Counted from the stretch's first letter, positions 1 to 9,076 are shown. The stretch: 64,000 nucleotides of DNA from Streptomyces antibioticus (GCF_002019855.1 NZ_CM007717.1:7635750-7699749), one strand, 5' to 3'. The notes: generated by a model from the letters alone, not told the origin. Made by a program: numbers and translations.

Positions 1-301
1 TGCCGACAACGGCGGCAAGGGCGGCAAGGGCGAGGTCGGCGACGCCGCCACCGCGCCCCCGGAGCAGTCCGCCGCACCGGCCGGCCAGGACAACCAGGGC
101 GGCCAGGACGTCCAGGGCGAACAGGGGTCGACCACTCCCGTGGACGACACCGGCCCGCAGACGCAGCCCCAGACCCAGCCGCAGGCCGTCGGGGGCAGCC
201 TGGCCGAGACGGGCGCCCAGCTCTGGCCCGCCGCGGCCGGCGCGCTGCTCCTGATCGGCGGCTTCGTCCTCCTGCGACGCACGGCCTTCCGCAAGGACTG
301 A
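1..301 (+). CDS. C-terminal end of a sortase-anchored cell-wall surface protein (partial)
   Basis: Only the last 100 residues are present; the start lies left of the window. The visible part is a flexible Gly/Gln/Pro-rich stretch, then an LAETG sorting motif, one hydrophobic segment of about 20 residues (LLLIGGFVLL core) and a short basic tail ending RRTAFRKD. This is the classic cell-wall sorting signal, and the LAxTG form is the one used by Streptomyces class E sortases, which cleave between T and G and attach the protein to the cell wall. The function of the missing N-terminal part cannot be told. A strong hairpin follows 29 bases downstream, so the transcript probably ends here. Confidence 0.85.
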   Translation, partial: ADNGGKGGKGEVGDAATAPPEQSAAPAGQDNQGGQDVQGEQGSTTPVDDTGPQTQPQTQPQAVGGSLAETGAQLWPAAAGALLLIGGFVLLRRTAFRKD

Positions 302-329
302 CCCCGCGGCAGGACCCGCATGGCGGTGA

Positions 330-370
330 GGGGCCCGTCGGCACTGTGCAGCAGTGCCGGCGGGCCCCTT
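330..370 (+). terminator. Hairpin terminator after the surface protein gene
   Basis: Arms 330-346 and 352-368 form a 17-bp stem with one G-U pair, a 5-nt loop and then TT. It sits directly after the stop at 301 and before the TPR gene, as expected of a Streptomyces terminator. Confidence 0.8.
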
Positions 371-478
371 CGTGCGTCCCGCCCGCCTCCCGTACGGGTG
401 CTCCGCCCGCCGAGTCACCCCCAGGACCCGGCCCGCGCGGTATACGTCGCTGGAAGCGCGCGCGACGACGGGAGAGCC

Positions 479-2179
479 ATGGAATCCACGGAGTACCCCT
501 ACGACCTCGGCAGCCACGGCCGGCCCGTGACGACCACCTCGCTCGAGGCCCAGCGATGGTTCGACCGGGGCCTTGTGTGGTCGTACGCCTTCCACCACGA
601 GGAGGCCGTCGCCTGCTTCGAGGCCGCCGTCCGGGCCGACCCCGACTGCGCGATGGCCCACTGGGGCATCGCCTACGCGCTCGGCCCCAACTACAACAAG
701 CCCTGGGAGTTCTTCGACGAGGAGGACCTCACCCGGACCGTCGCCCGCACCCACGCAGCCGTGGAACGGGCGCACGAGAAGGCCGCCGACGCCACGCCCG
801 TCGAACGCGCTCTGATCGGCGCCCTGCGCGCCCGCTACCCGCAGTCCGGCCCGGCGAAGGACTGCTCGGTGTGGAACGAGCCGTACGCCGACGCCATGCG
901 CGCCGTCCACGACCTCGCCCCCGACGATCTGGACGTGGCCGCGCTGTACGCCGACGCGCTGATGAACCTCACCCCCTGGCAGCTCTGGGACCTGCGGACC
1001 GGAACCCCCGCCGAGGGTGCCCGCACCCGGGAGGCCAAGGACGTCCTCGACCGCGCGCTCGCCACCGCCCCCGCCGCCCGGCACCCCGGAATCCTGCACT
1101 TCTACATCCACCTGATGGAGATGTCACCGACCCCCGAGGCCGCCCTCCGGGTCGCCGACCGGCTGCGCGGCCTGGTGCCCGACGCCGGGCACCTCGAACA
1201 CATGCCGTCCCATCTGGACGTGCTCTGCGGCGACTACCGACGCGTCGTCACCGACAACACCGCGGCGATCGCCGCCGACGAGAAGTACCTCGCGCGGGCC
1301 GGCGCGATGAACTTCTACACGCTGTACCGGTCGCACAACCACCACTTCAAGATCTACGGCGCTATGTTCCTCGGCCGGTACGAGACGGCCCTCGCGGCCG
1401 CGGACCGGCTGGAGGAGTCGATCCCCGAGGAACTGCTGCGGGTGCCCAGCCCGCCGATGGCCGACTGGCTCGAAGGCTTCCTCGGGATGCGCTTCCACGT
1501 CCTGATCCGGTTCGGCCGCTGGGAGGACATCCTCGCCCTGCCGCGCCCCGCGGACCCCGGGCTGTACTGCATGACGACCGCCCTCTTCCACTACGCGCGC
1601 GGCGTCGCCCTGTCCGCAACGGGCCGGGTCGAGGAGGCCGAGGCCGAACGCGAGCTGTTCCGGGCGGCGGTGGACAGGGTCCCGGAGACCCGGATGCTGT
1701 TCAACAACACCTGCCACGACATCCTCGCCGTCGCCGCCGCGATGCTGGACGGCGAACTGGAGTACCGCAAGGGCCGCCACGACCTCGCCTTCGCCGCCCT
1801 GGAGCGCTCGATCGCCCTGGACGACGCCCTGCCCTACGACGAGCCGTGGGGCTGGATGCAGCCCACCCGGCACGCCTACGGCGCCCTGCTGCTGGAGCAG
1901 GGCCGGATCGCGGAGGCCGAGGCGGTCTACCGCGCCGACCTCGGCCTCGACGACAGCCTGCCGCGCCCCTCCCAGCACCCGGGCAACGTCTGGTCGCTGC
2001 ACGGACTCCACGAGTGCCTGGTCCGGCAGGGCAAGGACGACGAGGCCCGGATCGTGGCCCACCAGCTCAAGTTCGCCGCCGCGCTGGCCGACGTACCCGT
2101 CCGGGCGTCCTGCTTCTGCCGACTGGAGGCGCCCGAGGACTCCGCCGGCCCGTCCGGCTGCTGCGGCATGGACAATTGA
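479..2179 (+). CDS. Tetratricopeptide-repeat protein (TTC38-like)
   Basis: 566 residues, cytoplasmic, no signal peptide or membrane segment. It is built from helical TPR-like repeats: AVACFEAAVRADPDCAMAHWG near the N-terminus, and further repeats such as YRKGRHDLAFAALERSIALD. The overall pattern resembles the bacterial relatives of TTC38. The start at 479 is preceded by GGGAGAG; in-frame starts further upstream lie in the terminator region and are unlikely. The protein ends with a small cysteine cluster (SCFCRLE, then GCCGMDN), unusual for a TPR scaffold and possibly a metal or redox site. No partner gene is evident; the next gene starts 68 bases downstream and may be co-transcribed. The substrate or binding partner is unknown. 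Confidence 0.75.
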   Translation: MESTEYPYDLGSHGRPVTTTSLEAQRWFDRGLVWSYAFHHEEAVACFEAAVRADPDCAMAHWGIAYALGPNYNKPWEFFDEEDLTRTVARTHAAVERAHEKAADATPVERALIGALRARYPQSGPAKDCSVWNEPYADAMRAVHDLAPDDLDVAALYADALMNLTPWQLWDLRTGTPAEGARTREAKDVLDRALATAPAARHPGILHFYIHLMEMSPTPEAALRVADRLRGLVPDAGHLEHMPSHLDVLCGDYRRVVTDNTAAIAADEKYLARAGAMNFYTLYRSHNHHFKIYGAMFLGRYETALAAADRLEESIPEELLRVPSPPMADWLEGFLGMRFHVLIRFGRWEDILALPRPADPGLYCMTTALFHYARGVALSATGRVEEAEAERELFRAAVDRVPETRMLFNNTCHDILAVAAAMLDGELEYRKGRHDLAFAALERSIALDDALPYDEPWGWMQPTRHAYGALLLEQGRIAEAEAVYRADLGLDDSLPRPSQHPGNVWSLHGLHECLVRQGKDDEARIVAHQLKFAAALADVPVRASCFCRLEAPEDSAGPSGCCGMDN

Positions 2180-2247
2180 CCGACGACGAACCGCAGGACG
2201 AGCAACCGACCGCACGACGAGGAGTCCCGGGGCATGGCGGACGCACG

Positions 2248-3642
2248 GTGAACGAGACACGCGGGTCCGCTCCGACGAGACCCGGGCCGGACGGCCGGAC
2301 TGGTCATGACCTCGTCGCGCGCGCCCGGCTCTGGGCGCGGGTCGCGCTGCTGATGGTCGCCGGATGCGCCGCCGTGGTCGCGGGCGGCTCCGGATCCGGC
2401 GGCTGGCTGGTGCTGCTCGTCGGGCTCGCCGGACTGGGCCTGGCCGGGGCGGGCGTGTGGTGGATGCTGGCGCACCGCGGCGGCGCCCGGCTGCTGGGCG
2501 CCCTGCTCGCGGTGACCGCGCCGGTCGGCGTGCTGGTGCTGTACGCCGCGTCCGGCCTGTGGGTCGTCGCGGTGGGCGCGCTGGCGCTCTGGGCGGCCGC
2601 CCTCGCCGCGGCCCGTGCCGCCCTGCGCACCGTGCGCCGCCCCAAGGGCACGCACGGCCGCAAGGCCCTGCCGCCCCGCCGCCCGGTGCTGATCATGAAC
2701 GTGAAGTCGGGCGGCGGCAAGGTCGTCAAGCACAACCTCGTGGAGCGCGCGGAGGCGCTGGGCGCGCGTGTGGTGCTGCTCGGCACCGACGAGGGCCACA
2801 CCGACCCCGTCGCCGAGGCCCGGCAGGCCGTCGCCGACGGCGCGGACCTGCTCGGGGTCGCGGGCGGCGACGGCACGCAGGCCCTGGTGGCCGCCGTGGC
2901 CGCCGAACACGACCTGCCGTTCCTGGTCGTCGCGGCCGGCACCCGCAACCACTTCGCCATGGACCTCGGCCTGGACCGCAGCGACCCGGTGCTCAGCCTG
3001 GACGCCCTCACGCACGGCGTGGAACTCCGCGTCGACCTCGGGGACGTCGGCGGCCGCGCCTTCGTCAACACCGTCTCCTTCGGGGCGTACGCGGAGATAG
3101 TGCAGAGCCCCGAGTACCGCGACGCCAAGGCCACCACCGCGCTGGAACACCTGCCCGACCTGCTCCAGGGCCAGGCCGGCACCACCCTGGACGTCCGGGC
3201 CGACGACTCCTCGATCCACGCCCCGCAGGCCCTCCTCGTCAGCAACAACCCCTACGCCCGCGCCGATCCGCTGGGCGGCGGCCGCCGGCCCCGGCTGGAG
3301 ACCGGTCTGCTCGGTGTGATCGGCGTCCGGGTCGAGGGGGCCGCCCAGGCCGCCGAACTGGCGCTGCTCGGTGAGCGGGCCAGCGGCATCACCTCGCTCA
3401 CCGCCCGCCGCGTGGTCGTCGAGGCCGACCGGGAGACCGTGCCGGTCGCCGTGGACGGCGAGGCCCTCGACCTGCCCACCCCCGTGGTGTGCACGGTCCG
3501 CCCCGGCGCGCTGCGGGTCCGGGTGCCGCGGCACCGCCCGGGCGCCGCCTACGCGCCTCCCACGGTCGACTGGCGGCGGATCGTCCGCCTCGCGCTCGGC
3601 CGCCCCGACCCCCGTACGATCAAGGATGCCTACGATGTCTGA
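2248..3642 (+). CDS. Diacylglycerol kinase family lipid kinase with N-terminal membrane segments
   Basis: 464 residues. Residues about 25-130 hold several hydrophobic helices; the rest is a DAGK catalytic domain with the nucleotide-binding start PVLIMNVKSGGGK, the GGDGT signature (VAGGDGTQAL) and the following AAGTRNHFA. Members of this family phosphorylate a lipid hydroxyl (diacylglycerol or a related lipid) with ATP. The GTG at 2248 is the only start in frame close to the end of the previous gene. The stop overlaps the PAP2 phosphatase start by 8 bases, so the kinase and a lipid phosphate phosphatase are translationally coupled: opposing activities on the same lipid pool. The exact substrate is not visible. 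Confidence 0.85.
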   Translation: MNETRGSAPTRPGPDGRTGHDLVARARLWARVALLMVAGCAAVVAGGSGSGGWLVLLVGLAGLGLAGAGVWWMLAHRGGARLLGALLAVTAPVGVLVLYAASGLWVVAVGALALWAAALAAARAALRTVRRPKGTHGRKALPPRRPVLIMNVKSGGGKVVKHNLVERAEALGARVVLLGTDEGHTDPVAEARQAVADGADLLGVAGGDGTQALVAAVAAEHDLPFLVVAAGTRNHFAMDLGLDRSDPVLSLDALTHGVELRVDLGDVGGRAFVNTVSFGAYAEIVQSPEYRDAKATTALEHLPDLLQGQAGTTLDVRADDSSIHAPQALLVSNNPYARADPLGGGRRPRLETGLLGVIGVRVEGAAQAAELALLGERASGITSLTARRVVVEADRETVPVAVDGEALDLPTPVVCTVRPGALRVRVPRHRPGAAYAPPTVDWRRIVRLALGRPDPRTIKDAYDV

Positions 3643-4207
3643 CCGCCGTCAGAAGATCTCCGCGCTGAGTCTCGTCAGCGACCTCGCCACCATGGACCAG
3701 GCCCTGTACGAGACGGTCACGGTCACCAGGACGCCCGCCCTGGACACCGCGCTGCGCCGGCTCTCCGCGGCCGCCGACCACTCCAAGATCTCCTTCGCGG
3801 TCGCCGCGGGCCTCGCCCTGTGCGGGCGCCGTCCGCGCCGGGCCGCGGCGATGGGCGTCGCGGCCGTCGGGGTCGCCTCCGCCACCGCCAATCTGCTCGG
3901 CAAGCGGCTGGTGCGCCGGCCCCGGCCGCACCGCGCCGAGGACTCGCCGTTCCCCGGCCGCCATGTGCCGATGCCGGACTCCGCGTCCTTCCCCTCCGGG
4001 CACACCGCCTCGGCCGTCGCCTTCGCGGCCGCCGTCGGCCCGGCCTTCCCTGTCGCCGCCGTCCCGCTGGGCCTGCTGGCCTGCGCGGTCGGCTACTCCC
4101 GGGTGCACACCGGGGTCCACTACCCGGGTGACGTCGTGGCGGGGGCGCTTCTCGGCACCGGGTCCGCCGCGCTGATCGTGGCGCTCGCGTCGCGGGCCGA
4201 CGTCTAG
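3635..4207 (+). CDS. PAP2-family phosphatase (membrane lipid phosphatase)
   Basis: 190 residues with several hydrophobic helices. The three PAP2 active-site motifs are present: KRLVRRPRP, PSGH (in SFPSGHTASA) and SRVHTGVHYPGD, which provide the phosphate-binding Lys/Arg and the catalytic His pair. Such enzymes remove phosphate from lipid phosphates or polyprenyl pyrophosphates at the membrane. I chose the ATG at 3635 because AAGGA lies eight bases upstream; the ATG at 3626 adds only three residues and has poor spacing. It overlaps the lipid kinase gene by 8 bases and is convergent with the methyltransferase gene. Confidence 0.88.
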   Translation: MSDRRQKISALSLVSDLATMDQALYETVTVTRTPALDTALRRLSAAADHSKISFAVAAGLALCGRRPRRAAAMGVAAVGVASATANLLGKRLVRRPRPHRAEDSPFPGRHVPMPDSASFPSGHTASAVAFAAAVGPAFPVAAVPLGLLACAVGYSRVHTGVHYPGDVVAGALLGTGSAALIVALASRADV

Positions 4208-4245
4208 GCGACGGCCCCTGGGTGCCGTTACGGCTTCTACGGCGT

Positions 4246-4881
4246 CTACGGCTTCTCGCAGTACAGGAAGAGATGGGGCTCGGGCACGGCCTCGGGGTGG
4301 TCGGGGGTGAACAGCATGCTCTGCTCGGCCAGCACGGTCAGGCCCGCGTCCCGCACCACGCCGACGAGGTCCTCGGCCGTGAAACTTGTCACCCGCACCG
4401 CCTGGCCCATGAAGACGGCGTCGACGCCGTCCACGTCCAGGGGCACCGTGGCGAGCACCAGGGTGCCGCCGGGCGCCAGTGCCCGCGTGAGACGGGCGAT
4501 CAGCTCGGCCTGCCCGGGCCGGTCGATCTGGAGCAGCGAGAAGTAGACGCAGACCGCGTCGAACGAGCCGTCCTCCAGCGTGAGTTCGCTCACGTCCGCC
4601 AGCCGGAACTCGGCGTCGGGAACCTGCCGGGAGGCCAGCTCCACCATCACCGGGGAGACGTCCACGCCCAGCACACGGTGGCCCGCCGAGACCAGGGTGT
4701 GCGCGGTCGGCCGGCCGGTCCCGCTGCCGACGTCCAGCACCCGGCTGCCCGGCGCGAGCCGGCCCAGGAGCCAGTCCAGGGAGGCGTGGTGGGCCGAGGA
4801 GTGCGCGAACGCCTTCTCGTAGGCGGCCCCGAGCGCGTCGAACACCGCCGCGGCCCGCGGTCCGTCGTCCTCGTCGTTCAC
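4246..4881 (-). CDS. Class I SAM-dependent methyltransferase
   Basis: 211 residues. The SAM-binding glycine loop is VLDVGSGTGRPT (motif I), followed by GVDVSPVMVELA (acidic end of beta-2) and LADVSELTLEDGSFDAV, typical of the UbiE/Methyltransf_11 family. The GTG start at 4881 has AGGAGGA five bases upstream; an ATG 60 bases further up lacks such a site. Its substrate cannot be inferred. The gene stands alone and is convergent with the PAP2 gene, 38 bases from its stop. Confidence 0.85.
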   Translation of the reverse strand: MNDEDDGPRAAAVFDALGAAYEKAFAHSSAHHASLDWLLGRLAPGSRVLDVGSGTGRPTAHTLVSAGHRVLGVDVSPVMVELASRQVPDAEFRLADVSELTLEDGSFDAVCVYFSLLQIDRPGQAELIARLTRALAPGGTLVLATVPLDVDGVDAVFMGQAVRVTSFTAEDLVGVVRDAGLTVLAEQSMLFTPDHPEAVPEPHLFLYCEKP

Positions 4882-5253
4882 GCTGGTCCTCCTGGGGTGA
4901 CAGGCGGGGTGAGACCCGGATGAGACTCGGCTCGCGCGCATCCTCGCATCCCTGACGGCCTCTCACAACGGCGCCCTCACCCGCCGGGTGCCCGCCTCGC
5001 GACCGCCGCCTCCCGGCCGTCTCCGCTACGGAGCGCAACTCCCCGGGCGGCCCCGGCGCGGTTGTTTCCCGGCCGCCCGCGTCCTTCCGTCGCCCGCGTT
5101 TCCGCCGCATTACGCGTTCCCCGTCCGGCCCTTGGCGCGGACGAGCCGGTCGGCCGATTCGCGTCGCCCGCGGGACGACGGATTCCGCGGGCGGCCGGAA
5201 TCCGAGTTTCCACTACCGTAAGTAACATGATCTGCTGCCGTCTGATGGGTGGC

Positions 5254-5267
5254 CTACTCGCAAGTAG
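5254..5267. promoter_or_regulatory. Short dyad upstream of the small Cys protein
   Basis: CTACT-4 nt-AGTAG, a perfect 5-bp inverted repeat about 40 bases before the start at 5309, with a possible -10 (TACCCT) just downstream. It could be an operator; arms this short can also occur by chance. Confidence 0.3.
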
Positions 5268-5308
5268 CAAAGGCCGCCGCGATTCGTCGTACCCTTCGGA
5301 GGATCCCT

Positions 5309-5485
5309 ATGCCCTCGCCCGAGGAAGCCCTGCACGAGGCCCGCGTCGCCTACGAGGAGCACCTGCGCACCTGCCGCCAGTGCCACTACGACAACGCCCC
5401 GTGCGCCGTCTCCAAGCTCCTCCTGCGCGCCTACAACAACGCCCGGCGCGCCCAGATGCGCTCCGGCAGCACCGCGCTGCGCTGA
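5309..5485 (+). CDS. Small cysteine-containing protein of unknown function
   Basis: 58 residues. The start at 5309 has an excellent GGAGG site seven bases upstream. The centre carries CRQCHYDNAPC, that is C-x2-C-x5-x-C spacing that could hold zinc or form a disulfide, inside an otherwise helical, charged protein rich in Ala and Arg. Small proteins of this kind are common and conserved in Streptomyces, but I know no function for them. It is a monocistronic unit, convergent with the P450 gene 25 bases away. Confidence is in the gene, not in a role. Confidence 0.65.
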   Translation: MPSPEEALHEARVAYEEHLRTCRQCHYDNAPCAVSKLLLRAYNNARRAQMRSGSTALR

Positions 5486-5509
5486 CCCGGCCCGCCGCCG
5501 CCCCCGGGC

Positions 5510-6703
5510 TCATCCGCCGGTGGGCAGGACCACCGTCAGGTCCCTGATCTCGTAGCCGCCGATGTCGTCCTTGAACGACACCCGCGGCACCCCGGCCGTC
5601 CGCAACCCGTCCAGCGCGAAGAGCCGGCTGAGCAGCACGTCGGCCTCCAGTACGGCGACCCCCGCCCCCGGGCAGCGGTGGGCGCCGTCCCCGAACGCCA
5701 GCCCGGCCGCCCACGGGCCGAGCCCCAGCACCCGGCCCGGCCGCAGCAGCAGCGGATCGCCGCCCACGACCTCCGGATCGGCGTTCGCCTCGTCGACGTG
5801 GACGGTGATCAGCTCGCCCGTCCCGACCCGGACCCCGCCGACCTCCAGGGGCGCGGTGGTCCGGCGGGACAGGCGGCCCACGACCGGCTCCAGGCGCAGG
5901 ATCTCCTGGAGCAGCGCGAGCCGCTCCGGCTCCTCCGCCGCGCGGTACCGCTTCTGCAGCGCCGGATCGTCGAACAGATGCCAGGCGGCGGCACAGATGA
6001 ACTCGCGCGTGGTGACCATGCCGGCCGCGGCGTAGGTCAGGCATTCGCCCAGGATCTCCGCGTCCGAGCAGCCGTCGGCCAGCAGATGCCCGATCAGGTC
6101 GTCCCGCTCCCGGCGGCGGTGCGCCCGGATCGCCGGGCGGACGTCGGCGAGATGGATGCGCAGCCAGTTCACGTTCTGCCGGACCAGCCAGTACAGACCG
6201 CGCGCGCTCGTCAGCCCCGGCCGCCCGAACTCCTCGGGGAAGAAGGCGTCCAGCCGCCGCTTCAGCCCCGGGCGGCTGTGCGTCAACCCGATGATCTCCC
6301 GCACCACCTCGATCGCCATGGTGAAGCTCAGATCGGAGAGCCGGGCCCGCCCGGCCCGCCGCACCACGGCCACCTGCTCGTCGGCGACCCGGGCCATCAG
6401 CTCGCGGTAGTGCTCGTCCACCCGCCGGGGCGTGAAGAACCGGGCGGTCTGGCGGCGCTGCTCGCGGTGGCCGGGCCCGTCCTGGTACAGCACGGGCCGG
6501 CGGATCCTGGCCGGCAGCTTCTCCACCGTCTCGATGCCCAGCCCCGCCTGCACGGTGTCCGTGCTGCGCAGCACCTCACGGGCGGCGGCGTACCCGTGCA
6601 CCCGCCAGGTCCCGTCCGCCCCGCGGCTCACCGGGCACCCGGACGGCGCCGCCCCTCGGTCGACCTTCCGTACGGACTCCTGAGCGTCCCCCACCCCGAC
6701 CAC
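5510..6703 (-). CDS. Cytochrome P450
   Basis: 397 residues, typical of soluble bacterial P450s. The I-helix oxygen-binding motif is AAGMVTT (226-232), the ExxR pair is E267/R270 (EILR), and the haem loop is FGDGAHRCPGAG with the proximal thiolate Cys344. The enzyme would use O2 and electrons from a ferredoxin or reductase to hydroxylate an organic substrate. No ferredoxin, reductase or biosynthetic partner lies nearby, so electron donors must come from elsewhere. The start is a GTG at 6703 with a weak GGAAAG in front; an internal start is possible but would remove family sequence. It is convergent with the small Cys protein. Confidence 0.93.
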   Translation of the reverse strand: MVGVGDAQESVRKVDRGAAPSGCPVSRGADGTWRVHGYAAAREVLRSTDTVQAGLGIETVEKLPARIRRPVLYQDGPGHREQRRQTARFFTPRRVDEHYRELMARVADEQVAVVRRAGRARLSDLSFTMAIEVVREIIGLTHSRPGLKRRLDAFFPEEFGRPGLTSARGLYWLVRQNVNWLRIHLADVRPAIRAHRRRERDDLIGHLLADGCSDAEILGECLTYAAAGMVTTREFICAAAWHLFDDPALQKRYRAAEEPERLALLQEILRLEPVVGRLSRRTTAPLEVGGVRVGTGELITVHVDEANADPEVVGGDPLLLRPGRVLGLGPWAAGLAFGDGAHRCPGAGVAVLEADVLLSRLFALDGLRTAGVPRVSFKDDIGGYEIRDLTVVLPTGG

Positions 6704-6812
6704 CTTTCCGTTCGCCGGACCGGACGCCAGTGTGACCGGGGGGACGGGTCCGGCGATGCGCAGCTTTCGGCCACACGCGCGTGGCGGTGCGGAGGGGGAG
6801 GGGGACGTGGGG

Positions 6813-8669
6813 TCAGGAGGGGCGTACCGCGCCGCGCAGGGTGCCCTCGCCGACGGCCATGATCGGTTCCTCGCTGATGGGCGCGCCCGGGCGCGGGGCG
6901 TGGATCATCATGCCGCTGCCCGAGACCAGGCCGGTGTGACTGAGGTCGTCGTGGAAGAAGACCAGGTCGCCGGGGCGCAGCTCGTCGAGACCGACCCGGG
7001 GGAAGTCCTTGGCCTGGTCGAGCGTGGCGCGCGGCAGGGACACCCCGGCGGCCCGCCAGGCGGCCTGGTTGAGGCCGGACGGGTCGTACGACTCCGGTCC
7101 GGTGGCGCCCCACACACAGGGCCGCCCGATCTGGGCGCGGGCGAAGGCGAGGGCCTTGTCCGCCTTCCCGAGGTACGCGGTGCCGCCGACGCTGAAGGTG
7201 GCGCCGGTGGGAGCGGGGGGTGCGGCGGGGGCGGGGGGCGGTGCCGGGGCCGGTGCCGGGGCGGGCATGGGGGCGGGCGCGGGTGCGGGTGCCGGTGCGG
7301 CGGCCTGCTGGGGCGCCGGGTACTCGTACGGCAGGTACGGGAGACCGGATTCGGTGACGGGCATGCCGAGCGGGTCCGGCTGGCCGAGCGGAGGCGCCGG
7401 TGCGGGTGCGGCCGCCGGTGCTGCTGTGGACTGGAGGAAGGCCGCCACCACCGGGGAGGCGTAGCCGAACTCCGACGGCGGGAACCCGGTGGCGGGCAGC
7501 GCGCCACCGAACTCGGGCGCGGGTGCGGGCGTGGGCGCCGCGAAGGTGTCGGTGAGGGGGGCGGCGTAGTCGGTGACCGGTGCGGTCATGGCCGAGGGCG
7601 CGTAGTCGGGGGCGGGCGCCGCCGTCGCGGGCATCGCGTAGTCGGTGACGGGGGCCGGGAAGCCCGCGCCCTGGGTGAGGTACCCGGCCGTCGGTGCCGT
7701 GGAGGCGGCCCCGGGGGCCATGAGCGTGGATTCCGGAACCATGGGTCCGCCGCCGCCCAGCATGTCGTCCATGCTGCCGGGCTGGGTCGGTATGCCGGGC
7801 GCGAGGGCGCCGTACTCGCCCGAGGCGCCCTGGTAGCCGGCGGCCGCCGTGGCGAAGCCGCCCGTCGGTGCCGGTACGCCGCCCGCCGGGGTCGCGTACT
7901 CGGCCGGCGGAGCCTGAGTCGGGGTCTGTGCCTGCGTGGGGGACGGGATGACCGCCATCGGTGCCGTCAGGGCGACCGCCGGTGTCCCGAAGCCGCCACC
8001 CTGCGTCAGATAGTCCGAAGTCGGCGCCGTGGGAACGGAGTTCGGCATCGGGGCGGCGCCGCCGGTGAGCTGCGGGATGCCGCCGGTGTCGGTCAGCGGG
8101 TCGGTGCCGGTGGTGGGGGAGGGGTTGCCCGACCAGGCCGCCGCGGCCTCCGCGCGGTACGCCAACTGCTCGGCCGTGTCGCCGGGTTGGCCCGCGGAGA
8201 GCTGGGGCGGGCGGGACGGCGCGGGTGCGGCGGGCAGGGCCGCGGGCGCGGCCGGGGGCAGCGCGGCGACGGCTCCGCTCCCGCCGGGGAGTTCGGGTGT
8301 GCGCCGCTCGGGCGCCTCCAGTTCGAGGCGGCGTCCGGCTTCCAGTTCACGGGGTGCGCCGCCGCCCGTCGGGCGCTCCTCCCGCGGCGGACGGGCCGCC
8401 AGGGCGGGACGCTCGGGCATCCGGTCGGCGGGCAGGGTGGCGGCGAGCGTCGGTCCGACGTTGTTGCGGACCATGTCGAACCACTGGCGGGCCACGGAGT
8501 CCGTGGCGGCGTCGCCGGACCCCCGGGCGCCGCCGGCGGGCCTGCGGGTCGCGTTCGACCTGGCGCGAGTGGCGTTGAACGTCCCGGTGTCGCTCTCGGC
8601 CCGGTCGTACAACGCGCTGACGGCCTGCTGGATCTCCGCCCGGCTAGGCTCGCCGACCTCCGTCGCCAT
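6813..8669 (-). CDS. NlpC/P60-like cell-wall protein lacking the catalytic cysteine
   Basis: 618 residues. Residues 1-140 form a helical N-terminal domain (AEIQQAVSALYDRAES); 140-480 is a very Pro/Ala/Gly-rich linker with repeated YLTQGxGF and PVTDYA units; the last 120 residues are an NlpC/P60 domain. Active members have YVWGATGP..YDCSGL, with the Cys as nucleophile. Here the sequence reads CVWGATGPESYDPSGL: the nucleophile is Pro (codon CCG at 7080-7082) while a Cys sits where Tyr usually is. The His-containing strand (SHTGLVSGSGMMIHAP) is kept. It is therefore either a non-catalytic wall-binding relative or uses a displaced Cys. The start at 8669 has AAGGAG upstream; no clear signal peptide is seen. 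Confidence 0.82.
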   Translation of the reverse strand: MATEVGEPSRAEIQQAVSALYDRAESDTGTFNATRARSNATRRPAGGARGSGDAATDSVARQWFDMVRNNVGPTLAATLPADRMPERPALAARPPREERPTGGGAPRELEAGRRLELEAPERRTPELPGGSGAVAALPPAAPAALPAAPAPSRPPQLSAGQPGDTAEQLAYRAEAAAAWSGNPSPTTGTDPLTDTGGIPQLTGGAAPMPNSVPTAPTSDYLTQGGGFGTPAVALTAPMAVIPSPTQAQTPTQAPPAEYATPAGGVPAPTGGFATAAAGYQGASGEYGALAPGIPTQPGSMDDMLGGGGPMVPESTLMAPGAASTAPTAGYLTQGAGFPAPVTDYAMPATAAPAPDYAPSAMTAPVTDYAAPLTDTFAAPTPAPAPEFGGALPATGFPPSEFGYASPVVAAFLQSTAAPAAAPAPAPPLGQPDPLGMPVTESGLPYLPYEYPAPQQAAAPAPAPAPAPMPAPAPAPAPPPAPAAPPAPTGATFSVGGTAYLGKADKALAFARAQIGRPCVWGATGPESYDPSGLNQAAWRAAGVSLPRATLDQAKDFPRVGLDELRPGDLVFFHDDLSHTGLVSGSGMMIHAPRPGAPISEEPIMAVGEGTLRGAVRPS

Positions 8670-9076
8670 GGAAGACGTACTCCTTCCGTGCTCCGCCGGC
8701 CGAGGGGCGGTGGACCCGGACGGCCCGCGGTTCGGGCACGCCTCAAGTTCCCTGCCCTGCCGGGCGGTTGTGCTGTCCATGCCGGGTGCTGGTCACTTCC
8801 GGGACCCGGCCGCACCCAAGAGTGCCATGGACTCGGCGGAGGCCGCGCGGTGCGGCCCTGGCGTCAAACTAACCAACGTGTGTGGCCCGTGTGAAGATTG
8901 ACGTGTTAAATGTCCGATATGAATTCGTGACCTTCGTCTCCAGCGCCGCCCCGTCGTCAACTTCGCGCGCGTGAAGCCGCCCCGGGCGGCCGCCTCGCCG
9001 GTGGCCCTGGCCCGCATCGCCTACCGGGACCGGCCGAAGAGCGGCACCTCAGCCCTGCCCGGCGTACGCTCGAAGT
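8670..9076. other. Long divergent intergenic region
   Basis: About 400 bases between the NlpC/P60-like gene (leftward) and the Ser/Gly-repeat gene (rightward). The stretch 8865-8935 is the most AT-rich of the region and holds candidate -10 elements in both directions (TAGTTT on the minus strand near 8870). This would give the leftward gene a leader of roughly 190 nt. I see no complete riboswitch or open reading frame. Confidence 0.5.

Noticed and set aside
346..2247. Upstream extension of the lipid kinase frame through the whole TPR gene
   Set aside because: The extension reads as Arg/Pro-rich nonsense in another frame of a convincing TPR gene; the kinase homology begins after 2248.
8670..8870. 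c-di-AMP (ydaO) riboswitch in the long leader of the NlpC/P60-like gene
   Set aside because: Such genes are often so controlled in Streptomyces and GCCGAGTCC is present, but the essential GGGGACCCA and TTGGGGTGAA blocks are missing.
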